Origin: JALGWN01 sp964598025
Lineage (GTDB): Bacteria > Arandabacterota > Arandabacteria > Arandabacterales > Arandabacteraceae
Assembly: GCA_964598025.1 (NCBI GenBank)
Contig: CAZRAU010000042.1
Location: 1-25,397 of the forward strand
Direction: 5' to 3'
DNA length: 25,397 nt
Under the pieces are notes generated by a model. It had not been told where the DNA came from. It made no database searches and was given only the letters and a program-made list of their open reading frames with translations. Shown here in pieces: positions 15,476-23,543 of this stretch. Every line of letters starts with the position of its first letter. The stretch's first letter is position 1. The translations under genes were made by a program, and so were the position numbers.

Positions 15476-15749
15476 AGTTTACGCCTGAAGAGTCCATGAC
15501 CCGTGACCGGGGTTATGACCCGGACGGCAATCAGGTACGGGGTGTAGCAGAACACATTTGTGTTTTCTGAGAGAATAATCCTGGGGCGGCGGACGTATTA
15601 GGATTGGAATGGCGATTTCCAGGGACGGGTGAGTGTGGCGGTGCCGCCTGTGCGGCAACGCTTGCTGTCGCTCGGCTTCGTCCCCACGGGAGTGGGAACG
15701 CTACGGATTGCGCGCCTGCGGTCCGCAGGATGTCAAAGGAGGTAGCAGC
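15476..15749. other. Intergenic region with REP-like GC-rich palindromes
   Basis: This 274-base gap holds several short palindromes: GCGGTGCCGC near 15640, CGTCCCCACGGGAGTGGGAACG at 15679-15700, and CCTGCG-GTC-CGCAGG at 15715-15729 just before the next SD. The second is closely similar, in inverse orientation, to the sequence at 20424-20445. The upstream open frame from 15633 is Cys/Arg-rich and not protein-like. Confidence 0.5.
15679..15700. repeat. Imperfect palindrome CGTCCCCACGGGAGTGGGAACG
   Basis: The 22-base block has imperfect dyad symmetry and matches the reverse complement of 20424-20445 apart from two or three positions around the centre. This suggests a second dispersed palindromic repeat family. 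Confidence 0.45.
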
Positions 15750-18236
15750 ATGAAGCGAAAGGTGACATTGGGCTTCCTGACGCTCGTCTGTGCAGTGTCG
15801 GCCTTGGCGGGTACCGCCCTGTCGGATGAGCTGTCCTATCCTCTCAATGTGCTCGAGGACAAGGGGGCTTTTACCTTCTACCTAAACGAGGAGGTTCTGG
15901 TTACAGGGACGTCCACCTGGGAGCATGATGGGACCTTCTCAAGCGCCTATACCCTGAGCATGGCGGGCCAGACACTCGCCACCACGCTCGAGATCATGGT
16001 AAACGATCGGGGCGACTGGACCAAGATGTTCATGGAGACACCCCGGGGGCCCGTCACCATCACTCGTGAAGGCGACAAGGCCAAGATCGAGACCGACGAA
16101 GTCAAGACGGTTGACCTCAAGGCCGGTACGCTCCTCTTCGAGAACTTCAGCCCGCCGCTCATGAGTCAGGCCATCATCGCCTATGATCAGGAAACCGGTG
16201 GTAAGCAGCAGTTTCCTTTGTTCATAATACCGGGAGCGATTTTTGACATAACGCTCGAGAGACTGGAGACGGTCGAGCGGAATGTGATGGGGAGGTATCA
16301 GGAGTTCACGCTCTACCGCTATAGCCTTCCCGGAGTCGATGTGATCGTGTGGGTCGATGAAGATAACCGGGTGGTTTTCGGTGACGTCCCCGCTCAGCAT
16401 GGTGCATATGTGCGGGACGGGTATGAGGCCCTCAGGATAACCGAGGAAACCGATACGCTGGTTTCGCGGGCTGAATTCGATTTGACCATCGACCGCGATG
16501 TCCGTGTTCCCATGCGTGACGGACTCGAGCTGGCAACGGACATTTACAGGCCGGATGCCAACGGGACGTTTCCGGTAATCCTTGTCAGGACACCTTACAA
16601 GAAGGAGATGAACGAGCTCGAGGCCAGGTTTTTCGCCAGACGAGGATATGTCTATGCGGTTCAGGACTGCCGCGGGCGCTTCTCATCTCCCGGCGAGTGG
16701 GTGCCGTTTTTCAATGAGCCCCGGGATGGCTACGATACCATAGAGTGGTTGGCCGTGCAGCCCTGGTCCAGCGGCAAGGTGGGTATGATAGGCGGGTCCT
16801 ATTTGGGTTGGGTCCAGTGGTGGGCGGCCCGTGAGACCCCGCCGCACCTGGCCACCATGATCCCGAACGTCGCTCCGCCGGACCCTTACTACAACATACC
16901 CTACGAGTACGGCTGCTTCTTCCTCTTGGGTGCAATCTGGTGGGCCGATGTGCTCGAGGAGGAAGCGACAGCCGATCTATCAGGCAAAGCCATGTCGGAC
17001 ATAATGGACAAGCAGTATGCCAAGCTCCTGCGCCACCTCCCCGTCATAGAACTCGATGAGATAGTGCTGGGCAAAGAGAACCCGTACTGGCGTGACTGGA
17101 TAAGGCATCCCGATAACGATGCCTACTGGGCTGAGGTGAGCTTTCTCGATCGCCTGGAGAACCTCGATATTCCCGTGTATCACCAGTCGGGCTGGTTCGA
17201 TGGCGACGGCATCGGTTCCAAACTCAACTATCTGGCTATGGTCAGGCAAGGTCACGCTGATCAGAAGCTGATCCTGGGGCCCTGGGGCCACACCACCACT
17301 GCGACGCGAAGCGGGCCGCGGGACACCGATTTCGGCCCCAACGCGATCGTCGATCTTGAGCGAAGCTACCTGCGGTGGTTGGACCGTTGGCTCAAAGGAG
17401 TCGAGAACGGGATAGAAGATGAACCCTTGGTGAATCTCTTCGTCATGAACACGAACAAGTGGCTCAGCGGGGATACCTATCCGCTGGAGGGGACGGAGTT
17501 CACCAGGTTGTATCTGGCAAGCGACGGCGGCGCCAACACGTCGGCAGGAGACGGCAGACTGATCCCGGTCGCCCCGCCTGCGGATGCTGCAGCCTATGAC
17601 GCATACACCTACGATCCCGGCGATCCCACACCACAGCCCTCGCTTTATCAGGATCCTCTGGACCTCGTGGACAAGGAGGGAGATGAGGAACAGGAGGTCT
17701 ACTCCGTCGAGGAGAAGCGAGAGGCGCAACTGGCCTACCACGCCAAGATCACTGCCGAGAGGAGGGACATACTGGTTTATGAGACCCCTCCCCTGGAAGA
17801 GCCCTTGACGTTCGCGGGACCCGTCTCCGGCGTCATCTATGCGAGCTCCAGCGCCAGAGACACCGACTGGTTCATGAGGCTCATGTGGATCGATGAGGAA
17901 GACGCCATCTTCCCTCTGGTCGAGGGCGTGATAAGGGCAAGATACCGAAACTCATTCTCCGAGCCTGAACTCCTCAAGCCCGGGGAGATATGTGAATACC
18001 ATCTGGACATGTGGCAGACCGGTGTGACCGTACCCGAGGGCGCCAGACTGAGAGTGGAGGTGGCCTCAGCCGGTTTCCCCGTCTACTCACGCAATCTCAA
18101 TACCGGCGGCCATAATGAGATGGAGACCGAGTATGTCACGGCTGAGCAGAAGATCTTCCACGACCCGGAACATCCGTCATATGTGCTTCTGCCCGTGATT
18201 CCGAAGCCTGAGTTCCGAGATACCATAGCCGAATAA
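15750..18236 (+). CDS. Exported CocE/NonD-family (X-Pro dipeptidyl-peptidase-like) hydrolase with extra N-terminal domain
   Basis: This 828-aa protein starts with a signal peptide (MKRKVTLGFLTLVCAVSALA). Residues about 25-245 are a beta-rich domain I do not recognise (GAFTFYLNEE, GVDVIVWVDEDNRV). Residues about 250-560 are the CocE/X-Pro dipeptidyl-peptidase alpha/beta-hydrolase: VPMRDGLELATDIYRPD, YVYAVQDCRGRFSS, the nucleophile Ser350 in IGGSYLGWVQWW, Asp484 in GWFDGDG and His514 in GPWGHTT. The C-terminal beta-sandwich (about 620-828) ends with ARLRVEVASAGFPVYSRN, as in the family. Relatives cleave acyl esters, beta-lactam side chains or X-Pro dipeptides, so the substrate is open. ATG 15750 has an excellent AAAGGAGGT site. 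The N-terminal domain is what sets it apart from ordinary CocE proteins of about 550-650 aa. Confidence 0.88.
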   Translation: MKRKVTLGFLTLVCAVSALAGTALSDELSYPLNVLEDKGAFTFYLNEEVLVTGTSTWEHDGTFSSAYTLSMAGQTLATTLEIMVNDRGDWTKMFMETPRGPVTITREGDKAKIETDEVKTVDLKAGTLLFENFSPPLMSQAIIAYDQETGGKQQFPLFIIPGAIFDITLERLETVERNVMGRYQEFTLYRYSLPGVDVIVWVDEDNRVVFGDVPAQHGAYVRDGYEALRITEETDTLVSRAEFDLTIDRDVRVPMRDGLELATDIYRPDANGTFPVILVRTPYKKEMNELEARFFARRGYVYAVQDCRGRFSSPGEWVPFFNEPRDGYDTIEWLAVQPWSSGKVGMIGGSYLGWVQWWAARETPPHLATMIPNVAPPDPYYNIPYEYGCFFLLGAIWWADVLEEEATADLSGKAMSDIMDKQYAKLLRHLPVIELDEIVLGKENPYWRDWIRHPDNDAYWAEVSFLDRLENLDIPVYHQSGWFDGDGIGSKLNYLAMVRQGHADQKLILGPWGHTTTATRSGPRDTDFGPNAIVDLERSYLRWLDRWLKGVENGIEDEPLVNLFVMNTNKWLSGDTYPLEGTEFTRLYLASDGGANTSAGDGRLIPVAPPADAAAYDAYTYDPGDPTPQPSLYQDPLDLVDKEGDEEQEVYSVEEKREAQLAYHAKITAERRDILVYETPPLEEPLTFAGPVSGVIYASSSARDTDWFMRLMWIDEEDAIFPLVEGVIRARYRNSFSEPELLKPGEICEYHLDMWQTGVTVPEGARLRVEVASAGFPVYSRNLNTGGHNEMETEYVTAEQKIFHDPEHPSYVLLPVIPKPEFRDTIAE

Positions 18237-18248
18237 AGCACAAAGGAC

Positions 18249-18294
18249 GGGGTCAGATCTTGAAAAGCGAATTCAACTTTCAAGATTTGACCCC
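18249..18294. repeat. REP-like palindrome, copy 2
   Basis: GGGGTCAGATCTTGAAA (18249-18265) and TTTCAAGATTTGACCCC (18278-18294) form 17-bp arms with one G-T mismatch around a 12-base loop (AGCGAATTCAAC). It begins 13 bases after the stop of the CocE-type gene. It is the same family as 4178-4223. Confidence 0.85.
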
Positions 18295-18316
18295 TCGCAT
18301 TTGCCTTCAAGATATG

Positions 18317-18346
18317 CTGACAACGATGCCGTGGCCGGTCTATAAT
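18317..18346 (+). promoter_or_regulatory. Promoter of the 2TM-C69 dipeptidase pair
   Basis: CTGACA (18317-18322, 5/6) and a perfect TATAAT (18341-18346) are 18 bases apart. The transcript would start near 18353, leaving a leader of about 85 bases before the GTG at 18438. The REP copy just upstream would insulate it from the CocE-type gene. Confidence 0.6.
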
Positions 18347-18437
18347 GACGCCGGCCTGCGGCAAGAGCGATGGCGTGTCCGGTCTGAGGCCTCTGCCGCG
18401 AGCGCCGGTGGTATGGTAATACACAAGGAGGATCGCA

Positions 18438-18719
18438 GTGGAAAACGATGCCTATGAAAGGGCAAAGAAGAGGGTCGAGGAGAAGATGGGTTTCTTCAGC
18501 CACCTGGCGGTCTATCTGATTGTGAACGCCATTCTCCTCGCCATAAACCTCAGCCAGTCTCCCGGGGAATACTGGTTCTACTGGCCGCTTCTGGGTTGGG
18601 GGATCGGTGTGTTTTTCCATGGGATGGGCATCTTCGTGTGGGGAGAGGGGAGCGCGCTTAAGGGCAGGATGATAGAGGAGGAGATGAGGAGGTACAAACG
18701 GCATGATGACAAACCGTAG
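18438..18719 (+). CDS. 2TM-domain membrane protein
   Basis: This 93-aa protein has the layout of the 2TM domain family: a charged N-terminal helix (AYERAKKRVEEKMGFFSHL), a first membrane segment (AVYLIVNAILLAINL), a loop with tryptophans (GEYWFYWPLLGWGIGVFFHG), which forms the second segment, and a charged C-terminal helix (GRMIEEEMRRYKRH). The R-V-E-E-x-x-G-F-x-x-H and the W-x-x-x-G-W-G-I positions are typical. The function of the domain is unknown; it also occurs fused to histidine kinases. The GTG start follows AAGGAGGATC. It overlaps the next gene by 17 bases, so the two are probably translationally coupled. Confidence 0.85.
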   Translation: MENDAYERAKKRVEEKMGFFSHLAVYLIVNAILLAINLSQSPGEYWFYWPLLGWGIGVFFHGMGIFVWGEGSALKGRMIEEEMRRYKRHDDKP

Positions 18720-20346
18720 AATAATCGCACCGGTCGTCGTAGTGCTAATGCTGCTTGCCTATGGCGGCGTGCATGCCTGTACCAGCATCCTCGTCGGCAA
18801 GGGGGCTTCGGAGGACGGCTCCGTGATGATAACCTATAGCTGTGACGGCGAGTTCCTTCCGCATCTTGAGTATACCCCGGCTGCGGACCACGAACCCGGT
18901 GATTCCCTCGACATCAAGGATTGGCACGAGAACGTGCGCGGCAGGGTGGCCCAGGTGGCGCACACCTATGCCGTAGTGGACCTCATGAACGAGCACCAGG
19001 TGGCGATAGGGGAGACCACGACCACCGGCCGTGAGGAACTCGAGAACCCGCAGGGCCTTCTTCATTACTGGGACCTCATGTGGCTTGCGCTCCAGCGGGC
19101 GAAGACCGCACGCGAAGCGATCCGGGTGATGACCGATCTGGTAGATGAGTACGGCTACAAGTCCACCGGTGAGTCCTTTTCCATTGCCGATCCCGATGAG
19201 GCCTGGATCATGGAGATGATAGGGGCCGGCGAGGGAGGGAAAGGGGCGATCTGGGTAGCACTCAGAGTCCCGGACGGCTATATTTCGTGCTATGCCAACA
19301 AGTCCCGGATAGGCGAGTTTCCTATGGACGATCCCCGGAACTGCCTGTATTCGGACAATGTCGTCTCGTTCGCCGTCGAGCGGGGCTACTATGATCCCGC
19401 TTCAGGTGAGCCGTTCCGCTTCTGCGACGCATATTGCCCGTCGACGCTTGAGAGCCTGCGCTATTGCAGCGCGAGGGTCTGGAGCGTTTTCAGGAGGGCC
19501 GCTCCGTCCAGGGAGTTCTCTCCCGATTACCATCGCGGGGCGGATGGTGCCGAGCCCTATCCGCTCTGGATAAAGCCCGATAGGAAGCTCGCCCTGAAGG
19601 ACGTCATGGCACTCATGCGCGATCACTATGAGGGAACACCCTACGACATGACCCGCGGCGTCGACGCCGGGCCCTTCGGCAATCCCAACCGGTGGAGACC
19701 GATCGACTGGTCGGTGGATAGCGTCCAATATGCTTGGGAACGCCCCGTATCTACCCAGCAGACCGGTTTTTCCATGGTCGCTCAATGCCGCTCGTGGCTG
19801 CCTGACGGCATAGGCGGTATTCTCTGGTACGGAGTGGATGATACCTATACCACATGCTACACCCCCCTGTATTGCTCGATAGACAGCCTCCCGCCCTCGT
19901 TCACACGAGGGCGCCTGCAGGAGTTCTCATGGGATTCGGCCTGGTGGATCTTCAACCTGGTGTCCAACTATGCCTGTCTCAAGTATTCCCACATGGCCCC
20001 CGAGATCCTGGCTGTCCAGGGTGAGATCGAAGGCAAGTTGCTCAGGTTCCAGCCGGCGATCGAGAAGACCGCCCTGGCGTTTGCCAAAGACGATCCCGTC
20101 TTGATGAGGCAGTACCTTACGGGCTATTCGGTCGGGCAGGCGGAGATGATAGTGAAGCGCTGGCAGGATCTGGCCGGCCATCTTATCACCAAGTACAATG
20201 ACGGTTACGTAAAGGACGAGGACGGGCACCCCAAGGATGCGGGTTATCCGGAGGAATGGTTGCGCGAGGTTGTCCGGTCGCGCCGGGACCACTTCAGGCT
20301 CAAACCGGCGACCGGTTCCTCTCCCGATTGGGACCTGGTTGACTAG
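18703..20346 (+). CDS. Exported C69-family dipeptidase
   Basis: This 547-aa protein belongs to peptidase family C69 (formerly U34), Ntn-type hydrolases that split dipeptides. The signal peptide (residues 5-25, ending YGGVHA) is followed directly by Cys26-Thr-Ser-Ile-Leu-Val-Gly. Signal peptidase cleavage would expose Cys26 as the N-terminal nucleophile, so export and activation may be the same event. Family blocks include AVVDLMNEHQVAIGETT, FSIADPDEAWIMEMIG, FPMDDPRNCLYSDNV, and DMTRGVDAGPFGNPNRWRP. The SD AGGAGGT lies inside the end of the preceding 2TM gene, giving a 17-base overlap. It ends 14 bases before REP copy 3. Family assignment is firm; the exact dipeptide preference is not known. 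Confidence 0.92.
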   Translation: MMTNRRIIAPVVVVLMLLAYGGVHACTSILVGKGASEDGSVMITYSCDGEFLPHLEYTPAADHEPGDSLDIKDWHENVRGRVAQVAHTYAVVDLMNEHQVAIGETTTTGREELENPQGLLHYWDLMWLALQRAKTAREAIRVMTDLVDEYGYKSTGESFSIADPDEAWIMEMIGAGEGGKGAIWVALRVPDGYISCYANKSRIGEFPMDDPRNCLYSDNVVSFAVERGYYDPASGEPFRFCDAYCPSTLESLRYCSARVWSVFRRAAPSREFSPDYHRGADGAEPYPLWIKPDRKLALKDVMALMRDHYEGTPYDMTRGVDAGPFGNPNRWRPIDWSVDSVQYAWERPVSTQQTGFSMVAQCRSWLPDGIGGILWYGVDDTYTTCYTPLYCSIDSLPPSFTRGRLQEFSWDSAWWIFNLVSNYACLKYSHMAPEILAVQGEIEGKLLRFQPAIEKTALAFAKDDPVLMRQYLTGYSVGQAEMIVKRWQDLAGHLITKYNDGYVKDEDGHPKDAGYPEEWLREVVRSRRDHFRLKPATGSSPDWDLVD

Positions 20347-20360
20347 CCCGTATCCTGAAA

Positions 20361-20418
20361 GGGGTCGGATCTTGAGAATCGAATTCATCGGGTGAATTCA
20401 ATCTTCAAGATCTGACCC
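20361..20418. repeat. REP-like palindrome, copy 3 (longest)
   Basis: Arms at 20362-20387 and 20393-20418 (26 bases each, a few mismatches) share GGGTC-GATCTTGA at the outer ends and GAATTCA at the inner ends, around TCGGG. A G at 20361 extends the left edge to GGGGTC. It lies between the convergent ends of the C69 dipeptidase and nitroreductase-fold genes and matches the copies at 4178 and 18249. Confidence 0.85.
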
Positions 20419-20423
20419 ATCTC

Positions 20424-20445
20424 GTTCCCACTCCAATGGGGACGG
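20424..20445. repeat. Palindrome CGTTCCCACTCCAATGGGGACG
   Basis: This 22-base block is nearly the reverse complement of 15679-15700. It lies between REP copy 3 and the end of the nitroreductase-fold gene. Confidence 0.45.
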
Positions 20446-20450
20446 CAGGC

Positions 20451-21116
20451 TTATTCTTCCGCCGGCTTAGGATACCCCACGGTTTGGGCGAGTATGATCT
20501 TCTGGTCTTCCCTTAGCCCCATGGTTTTGGCAAGGGCCTCCCGGTCGACCCACCCGCGAACCACCGTGGCAAGGCCTTCGGATGCACAGTAGAGATAGAC
20601 ATTCTGGCTTATGAAGCCCGTGTCCGTTGCCGAGTAGAAGTCCTTATCGGCGTCGGATCCGCGCGTCATCCGGGAATAGTCCGCCACGAAGACGAGATTC
20701 ACGGGGGCGCCCGCCACGAAGTCCTGGCTGCCCGTCTTGGACCGGATATCGTCCCCCGAGATCTTCTGGAGGTCGTGCTCTTCGGGTCTGAAGAGATAGA
20801 GGCCCCCGGCAAGCGCAACATAGATGTCGATTTCCTGGAGGTTCATCGCTGAAGGGGCCGTACGCTTGCCCGATTCGGGCCGGTTGACCCCGAAGGCAGC
20901 CCAGAGCAAGTCCGAAAGGACATGATCCGGCAGTTCCCTGTCGCTGAACTCGCGCTGGGTCTGGCGCATGCTGAGCGCCTCCATGAGAGGCATGCCGCCT
21001 TTCATGTTGGGTTCCGGCAGTTTCATGCTACTGGTATCCTGGGCGAGTCCCGTCGCAGCGACGCTCGCCACAGTCACAAAAAGAGTCAGTGCCATCGCGA
21101 GCCTTGCATACCTCAT
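20451..21116 (-). CDS. Exported nitroreductase-fold (SagB/ThcOx-like) protein
   Basis: This 221-aa protein has a signal peptide (MRYARLAMALTLFVTVASVAATGLA, then QDTSS) and a nitroreductase-type flavin fold. Blocks: MEALSMRQTQREFSDRELPDHVLSDLLWAAFGVNR (the RxxxRxF FMN-binding start), APSAMNLQEIDIYVAL, GLYLFRPEEHDLQKI and TDTGFISQNVYLYCASEGLATVVRGWVDR, which matches the SagB-like GxxxQNLxLxAxxxGLG core. Family members use FMN and NAD(P)H or oxidise thiazolines; the partner here is unknown. The ATG at 21116 is chosen because GCGGAGGTG precedes it; the longer reading from 21146 covers the SD. Exported nitroreductase-fold proteins of this type are common in anaerobes. It is divergent from the NifS-SelD gene. 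Confidence 0.82.
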   Translation of the reverse strand: MRYARLAMALTLFVTVASVAATGLAQDTSSMKLPEPNMKGGMPLMEALSMRQTQREFSDRELPDHVLSDLLWAAFGVNRPESGKRTAPSAMNLQEIDIYVALAGGLYLFRPEEHDLQKISGDDIRSKTGSQDFVAGAPVNLVFVADYSRMTRGSDADKDFYSATDTGFISQNVYLYCASEGLATVVRGWVDREALAKTMGLREDQKIILAQTVGYPKPAEE

Positions 21117-21177
21117 CTCAACACCTCCGCTTTGGGTCTTCCGCAACTGTAACCGGACCTATTACCTTTTCTGCTAT

Positions 21178-21207
21178 AAGATACTATGACCTGTAGGGGG
21201 AAGGCAA
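21178..21207 (-). promoter_or_regulatory. Putative promoter of the nitroreductase-fold gene
   Basis: On the minus strand TTGCCT (21207-21202) and TATCTT (21183-21178) are 18 bases apart, about 62 bases before the ATG at 21116. Both hexamers match at 4 of 6 positions. Confidence 0.3.
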
Positions 21208-21243
21208 CCGGCATCTGGGGGGCGTGGCCGGTCCGGCCCGGGA

Positions 21244-21272
21244 TTGAATTCGCGAAGGCCGCGCGTTAGAAT
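21244..21272 (+). promoter_or_regulatory. Promoter of the NifS-SelD fusion gene
   Basis: TTGAAT (21244-21249) and TAGAAT (21267-21272, 5/6) are 17 bases apart, 66 bases before the ATG at 21339. The -35 hexamer is identical to that at 7435. Confidence 0.55.
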
Positions 21273-21338
21273 TAGGCAGGCCGCAGGTGGGGAGGGCCTG
21301 GCACACCGATCTGAAGCAGGAGGATTGAACGTAACTTC

Positions 21339-23543
21339 ATGAGACCCATCTACCTTGACTACAACGCGACAACACCGATAGACCCTCGGGTCGCCGAGGC
21401 AATGAGACCATACGTGGACGAGCATTTCGGCAACCCATCGAGCAGCCATGCCTACGGAGCGACTGCCAAGAAGGCGGTTGAGCGTGCCCGCAGGCAGGTA
21501 GCCGGGCTTCTCGGATGCCGGCCCTACGAGGTAGTCTTCACAGGTGGGGGCTCCGAGTCCAATAACCACGCCATCCGGGGTGTTGCCCGCGCTTACAGGG
21601 CCAAGGGCAATCACATAATCACCTCCGCGGTGGAGCATCCCGCCGTGACCGAAGTATGCCGTTTTCTCGAGGCTGAAGGGTACCATGTGACCTATCTGCC
21701 CGTCGACGAATTCGGTCTGGTGGATCCCGGAGATGTGGAGCGTGCCATCACGCCTCAGACCGTCCTGATCACCATCATGCATGCGAACAATGAGGTGGGC
21801 ACGGTTGAGCCCATACCGGAGATCGCGGCCATCGCGAGGCGTCACGGCGTTTTCATTCACTCCGACTGCGCCCAATCTGTCGGTAAGATCCCTGTTTCCG
21901 CAAACGGTCTCGATGTCGATCTCATCTCCGTTGCCGGCCATAAGATCTACGCACCTAAGGGTGTGGGGGCTCTCTACATCAGGGAAGGGGTGAACCCGGA
22001 GAAGCTCATCTATGGGGCGGACCATGAGTTGAAACGCCGGGCCGGCACGGAGAATGTCATCGAGATAGTTGGGTTGGGTGAGGCCTGTGAAATCATTGGT
22101 GAAGGGTTGGACCGGCACAGCCAACACATGGAGACCATGAGGGACATGCTGGAGGAAGCGCTTACGACCGGATTCGCGGACGCGCGCGTGAACGGACACC
22201 CCCGGAAGCGGCTTCCGAATACCTCGAGTATCGGTTTCAGGGGGCTTGAGGCGACCACCATCCTTTCCGAACTGGCCGGCGTTGCGGCGTCGGCCGGAGC
22301 GGCCTGTCACAGCGACCGCGTGGATGTATCCAGTGTGCTCGAGGCCATGAAGGTCCCGCTTGAGTATGCGATGGGCACTATCCGCTTCTCGACGGGACGG
22401 TTCACGACAGCGGAAGAAATCGACAGGGCGGTCGGCGAAGTGAAGTCGGTGGTTGGGAGGCTGAGGCCCGGTGGGGCTGTCGCGGTTTCCGGTGGACCTA
22501 CCGAGAAGATAAGGCTCACCCAGTTTACGCACGGCCTCGGGTGTGCCTGCAAGCTCAGGCCGCAAGTGCTGGAGAAGGTGCTCGAGAAACTGCCCCGCCC
22601 GGTGGACACCAACGTTCTTGTGGGGACCGAGACCGCGGATGATGCTGCCGTTTATCGGATAGATGATAGAACCGCCATCGTTCAGACGGTGGACTTCTTC
22701 ACGCCGGTTGTCGACGATGCTTTCCAGTTCGGTGCGATTGCGGCTGCGAATTCCCTGAGCGACATCTATGCAATGGGAGCAAGGCCGCTCTTCGCTCTAA
22801 GCGTAGTCGGTTTCCCGAGTAACCGGCTTCCCATCGATGTGCTGGAGGAGATTCTCAAGGGTGCTCTGCTCAAAGCGGAAGAGGCCGGCATTGCGATCAT
22901 CGGCGGTCACACCGTGGACGATACGGAGCCCAAGTTCGGACTCGTCGTGAGCGGTATAGTCGATCCGGACAAAATAATCACGAATCGCGGGGCAAAGCCC
23001 GGGGACGTCCTGGTGCTCACCAAGCCGTTGGGTACGGGCATACTGTCGACGGCGCTCAAGCAGGGCCTGCTCGAGCCGGAGCAGACCGGTCTTCTCATGG
23101 ATACCATGGCTGCACTCAATAGGAGCGCAGCCGAGGCCATGCTTGCGATTGGTGTAAATGCATGTACGGATGTTACGGGTTTCGGACTCCTGGGGCACCT
23201 TCTGGAGATGATGAAGGGTTCGGGCACGTCGGCCGTCATAGAGACCGGGCGAGTTCGCTTTCTGGCAGGGGCGGCAGACCTCGCCGCCTCCGGCATAGCG
23301 CCTGGGGGGTCGGTCAACAACCTCGACTATACGAGGCCTTTCGTCGGGTATGCGGCGAAGATCTCCGATCTCAAACGCCTGCTCCTCAATGATGCACAGA
23401 CATCGGGCGGCCTGCTCATAGCAGTCCCCGGGGACAGATCCGACGCCCTGATGGCGGCTCTCACAGCCAGGGGGATTGAAGAGGCTTCAGTCATCGGTTG
23501 GGTCATCACTGAAGGGGACCGGCGGATCACGGTCAAGGAGTAG
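21339..23543 (+). CDS. Cysteine desulfurase - selenide, water dikinase (NifS-SelD) fusion
   Basis: This single 734-aa frame joins two enzymes. Residues 1-375 are a NifS/IscS-type desulfurase: YLDYNATTPID, FGNPSSSHAYG, EHPAV, HSDCAQSVGKI, the PLP lysine Lys202 in SVAGHKIYAPKG, RRAGTENV, and the mobile-loop Cys323 in SAGAACHS. Residues about 388-734 are SelD, which makes selenophosphate from selenide and ATP: IRLTQFTHGLGCACKL with Cys402, Cys404 and Lys405 (equivalent to E. coli Cys17, Cys19 and Lys20), ETADDAAVY, QTVDFFTPVVDD, NSLSDIYAMGARP and CTDVTGFGLLGH. The linker is about 12 residues. The fusion would pass selenium straight from desulfurase to kinase. Position 402 is Cys (TGT), not selenocysteine. 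AGGAGG sits 15 bases before the ATG, a long spacing. Confidence 0.93.
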   Translation: MRPIYLDYNATTPIDPRVAEAMRPYVDEHFGNPSSSHAYGATAKKAVERARRQVAGLLGCRPYEVVFTGGGSESNNHAIRGVARAYRAKGNHIITSAVEHPAVTEVCRFLEAEGYHVTYLPVDEFGLVDPGDVERAITPQTVLITIMHANNEVGTVEPIPEIAAIARRHGVFIHSDCAQSVGKIPVSANGLDVDLISVAGHKIYAPKGVGALYIREGVNPEKLIYGADHELKRRAGTENVIEIVGLGEACEIIGEGLDRHSQHMETMRDMLEEALTTGFADARVNGHPRKRLPNTSSIGFRGLEATTILSELAGVAASAGAACHSDRVDVSSVLEAMKVPLEYAMGTIRFSTGRFTTAEEIDRAVGEVKSVVGRLRPGGAVAVSGGPTEKIRLTQFTHGLGCACKLRPQVLEKVLEKLPRPVDTNVLVGTETADDAAVYRIDDRTAIVQTVDFFTPVVDDAFQFGAIAAANSLSDIYAMGARPLFALSVVGFPSNRLPIDVLEEILKGALLKAEEAGIAIIGGHTVDDTEPKFGLVVSGIVDPDKIITNRGAKPGDVLVLTKPLGTGILSTALKQGLLEPEQTGLLMDTMAALNRSAAEAMLAIGVNACTDVTGFGLLGHLLEMMKGSGTSAVIETGRVRFLAGAADLAASGIAPGGSVNNLDYTRPFVGYAAKISDLKRLLLNDAQTSGGLLIAVPGDRSDALMAALTARGIEEASVIGWVITEGDRRITVKE

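Noticed and set aside
15633..15749. Upstream extension of the CocE-type gene
   Set aside because: The added 39 codons are Cys/Arg-rich, lack an SD, cover the real SD at 15736 and would hide the signal peptide.
4178..20418. CRISPR array from the repeated GATCTTGA sequences
   Set aside because: The copies are 2-14 kb apart, are palindromic and have no regular spacers or cas genes nearby.
22542..22553. Selenocysteine at the SelD active site
   Set aside because: The codon is TGT (Cys), so this SelD is the Cys form; many relatives have TGA here.
21174..22565. Long minus-strand open frame of 463 codons
   Set aside because: It lies opposite the desulfurase half of the NifS-SelD gene, has no SD, and its Arg/Pro/His-rich translation has no family motifs.
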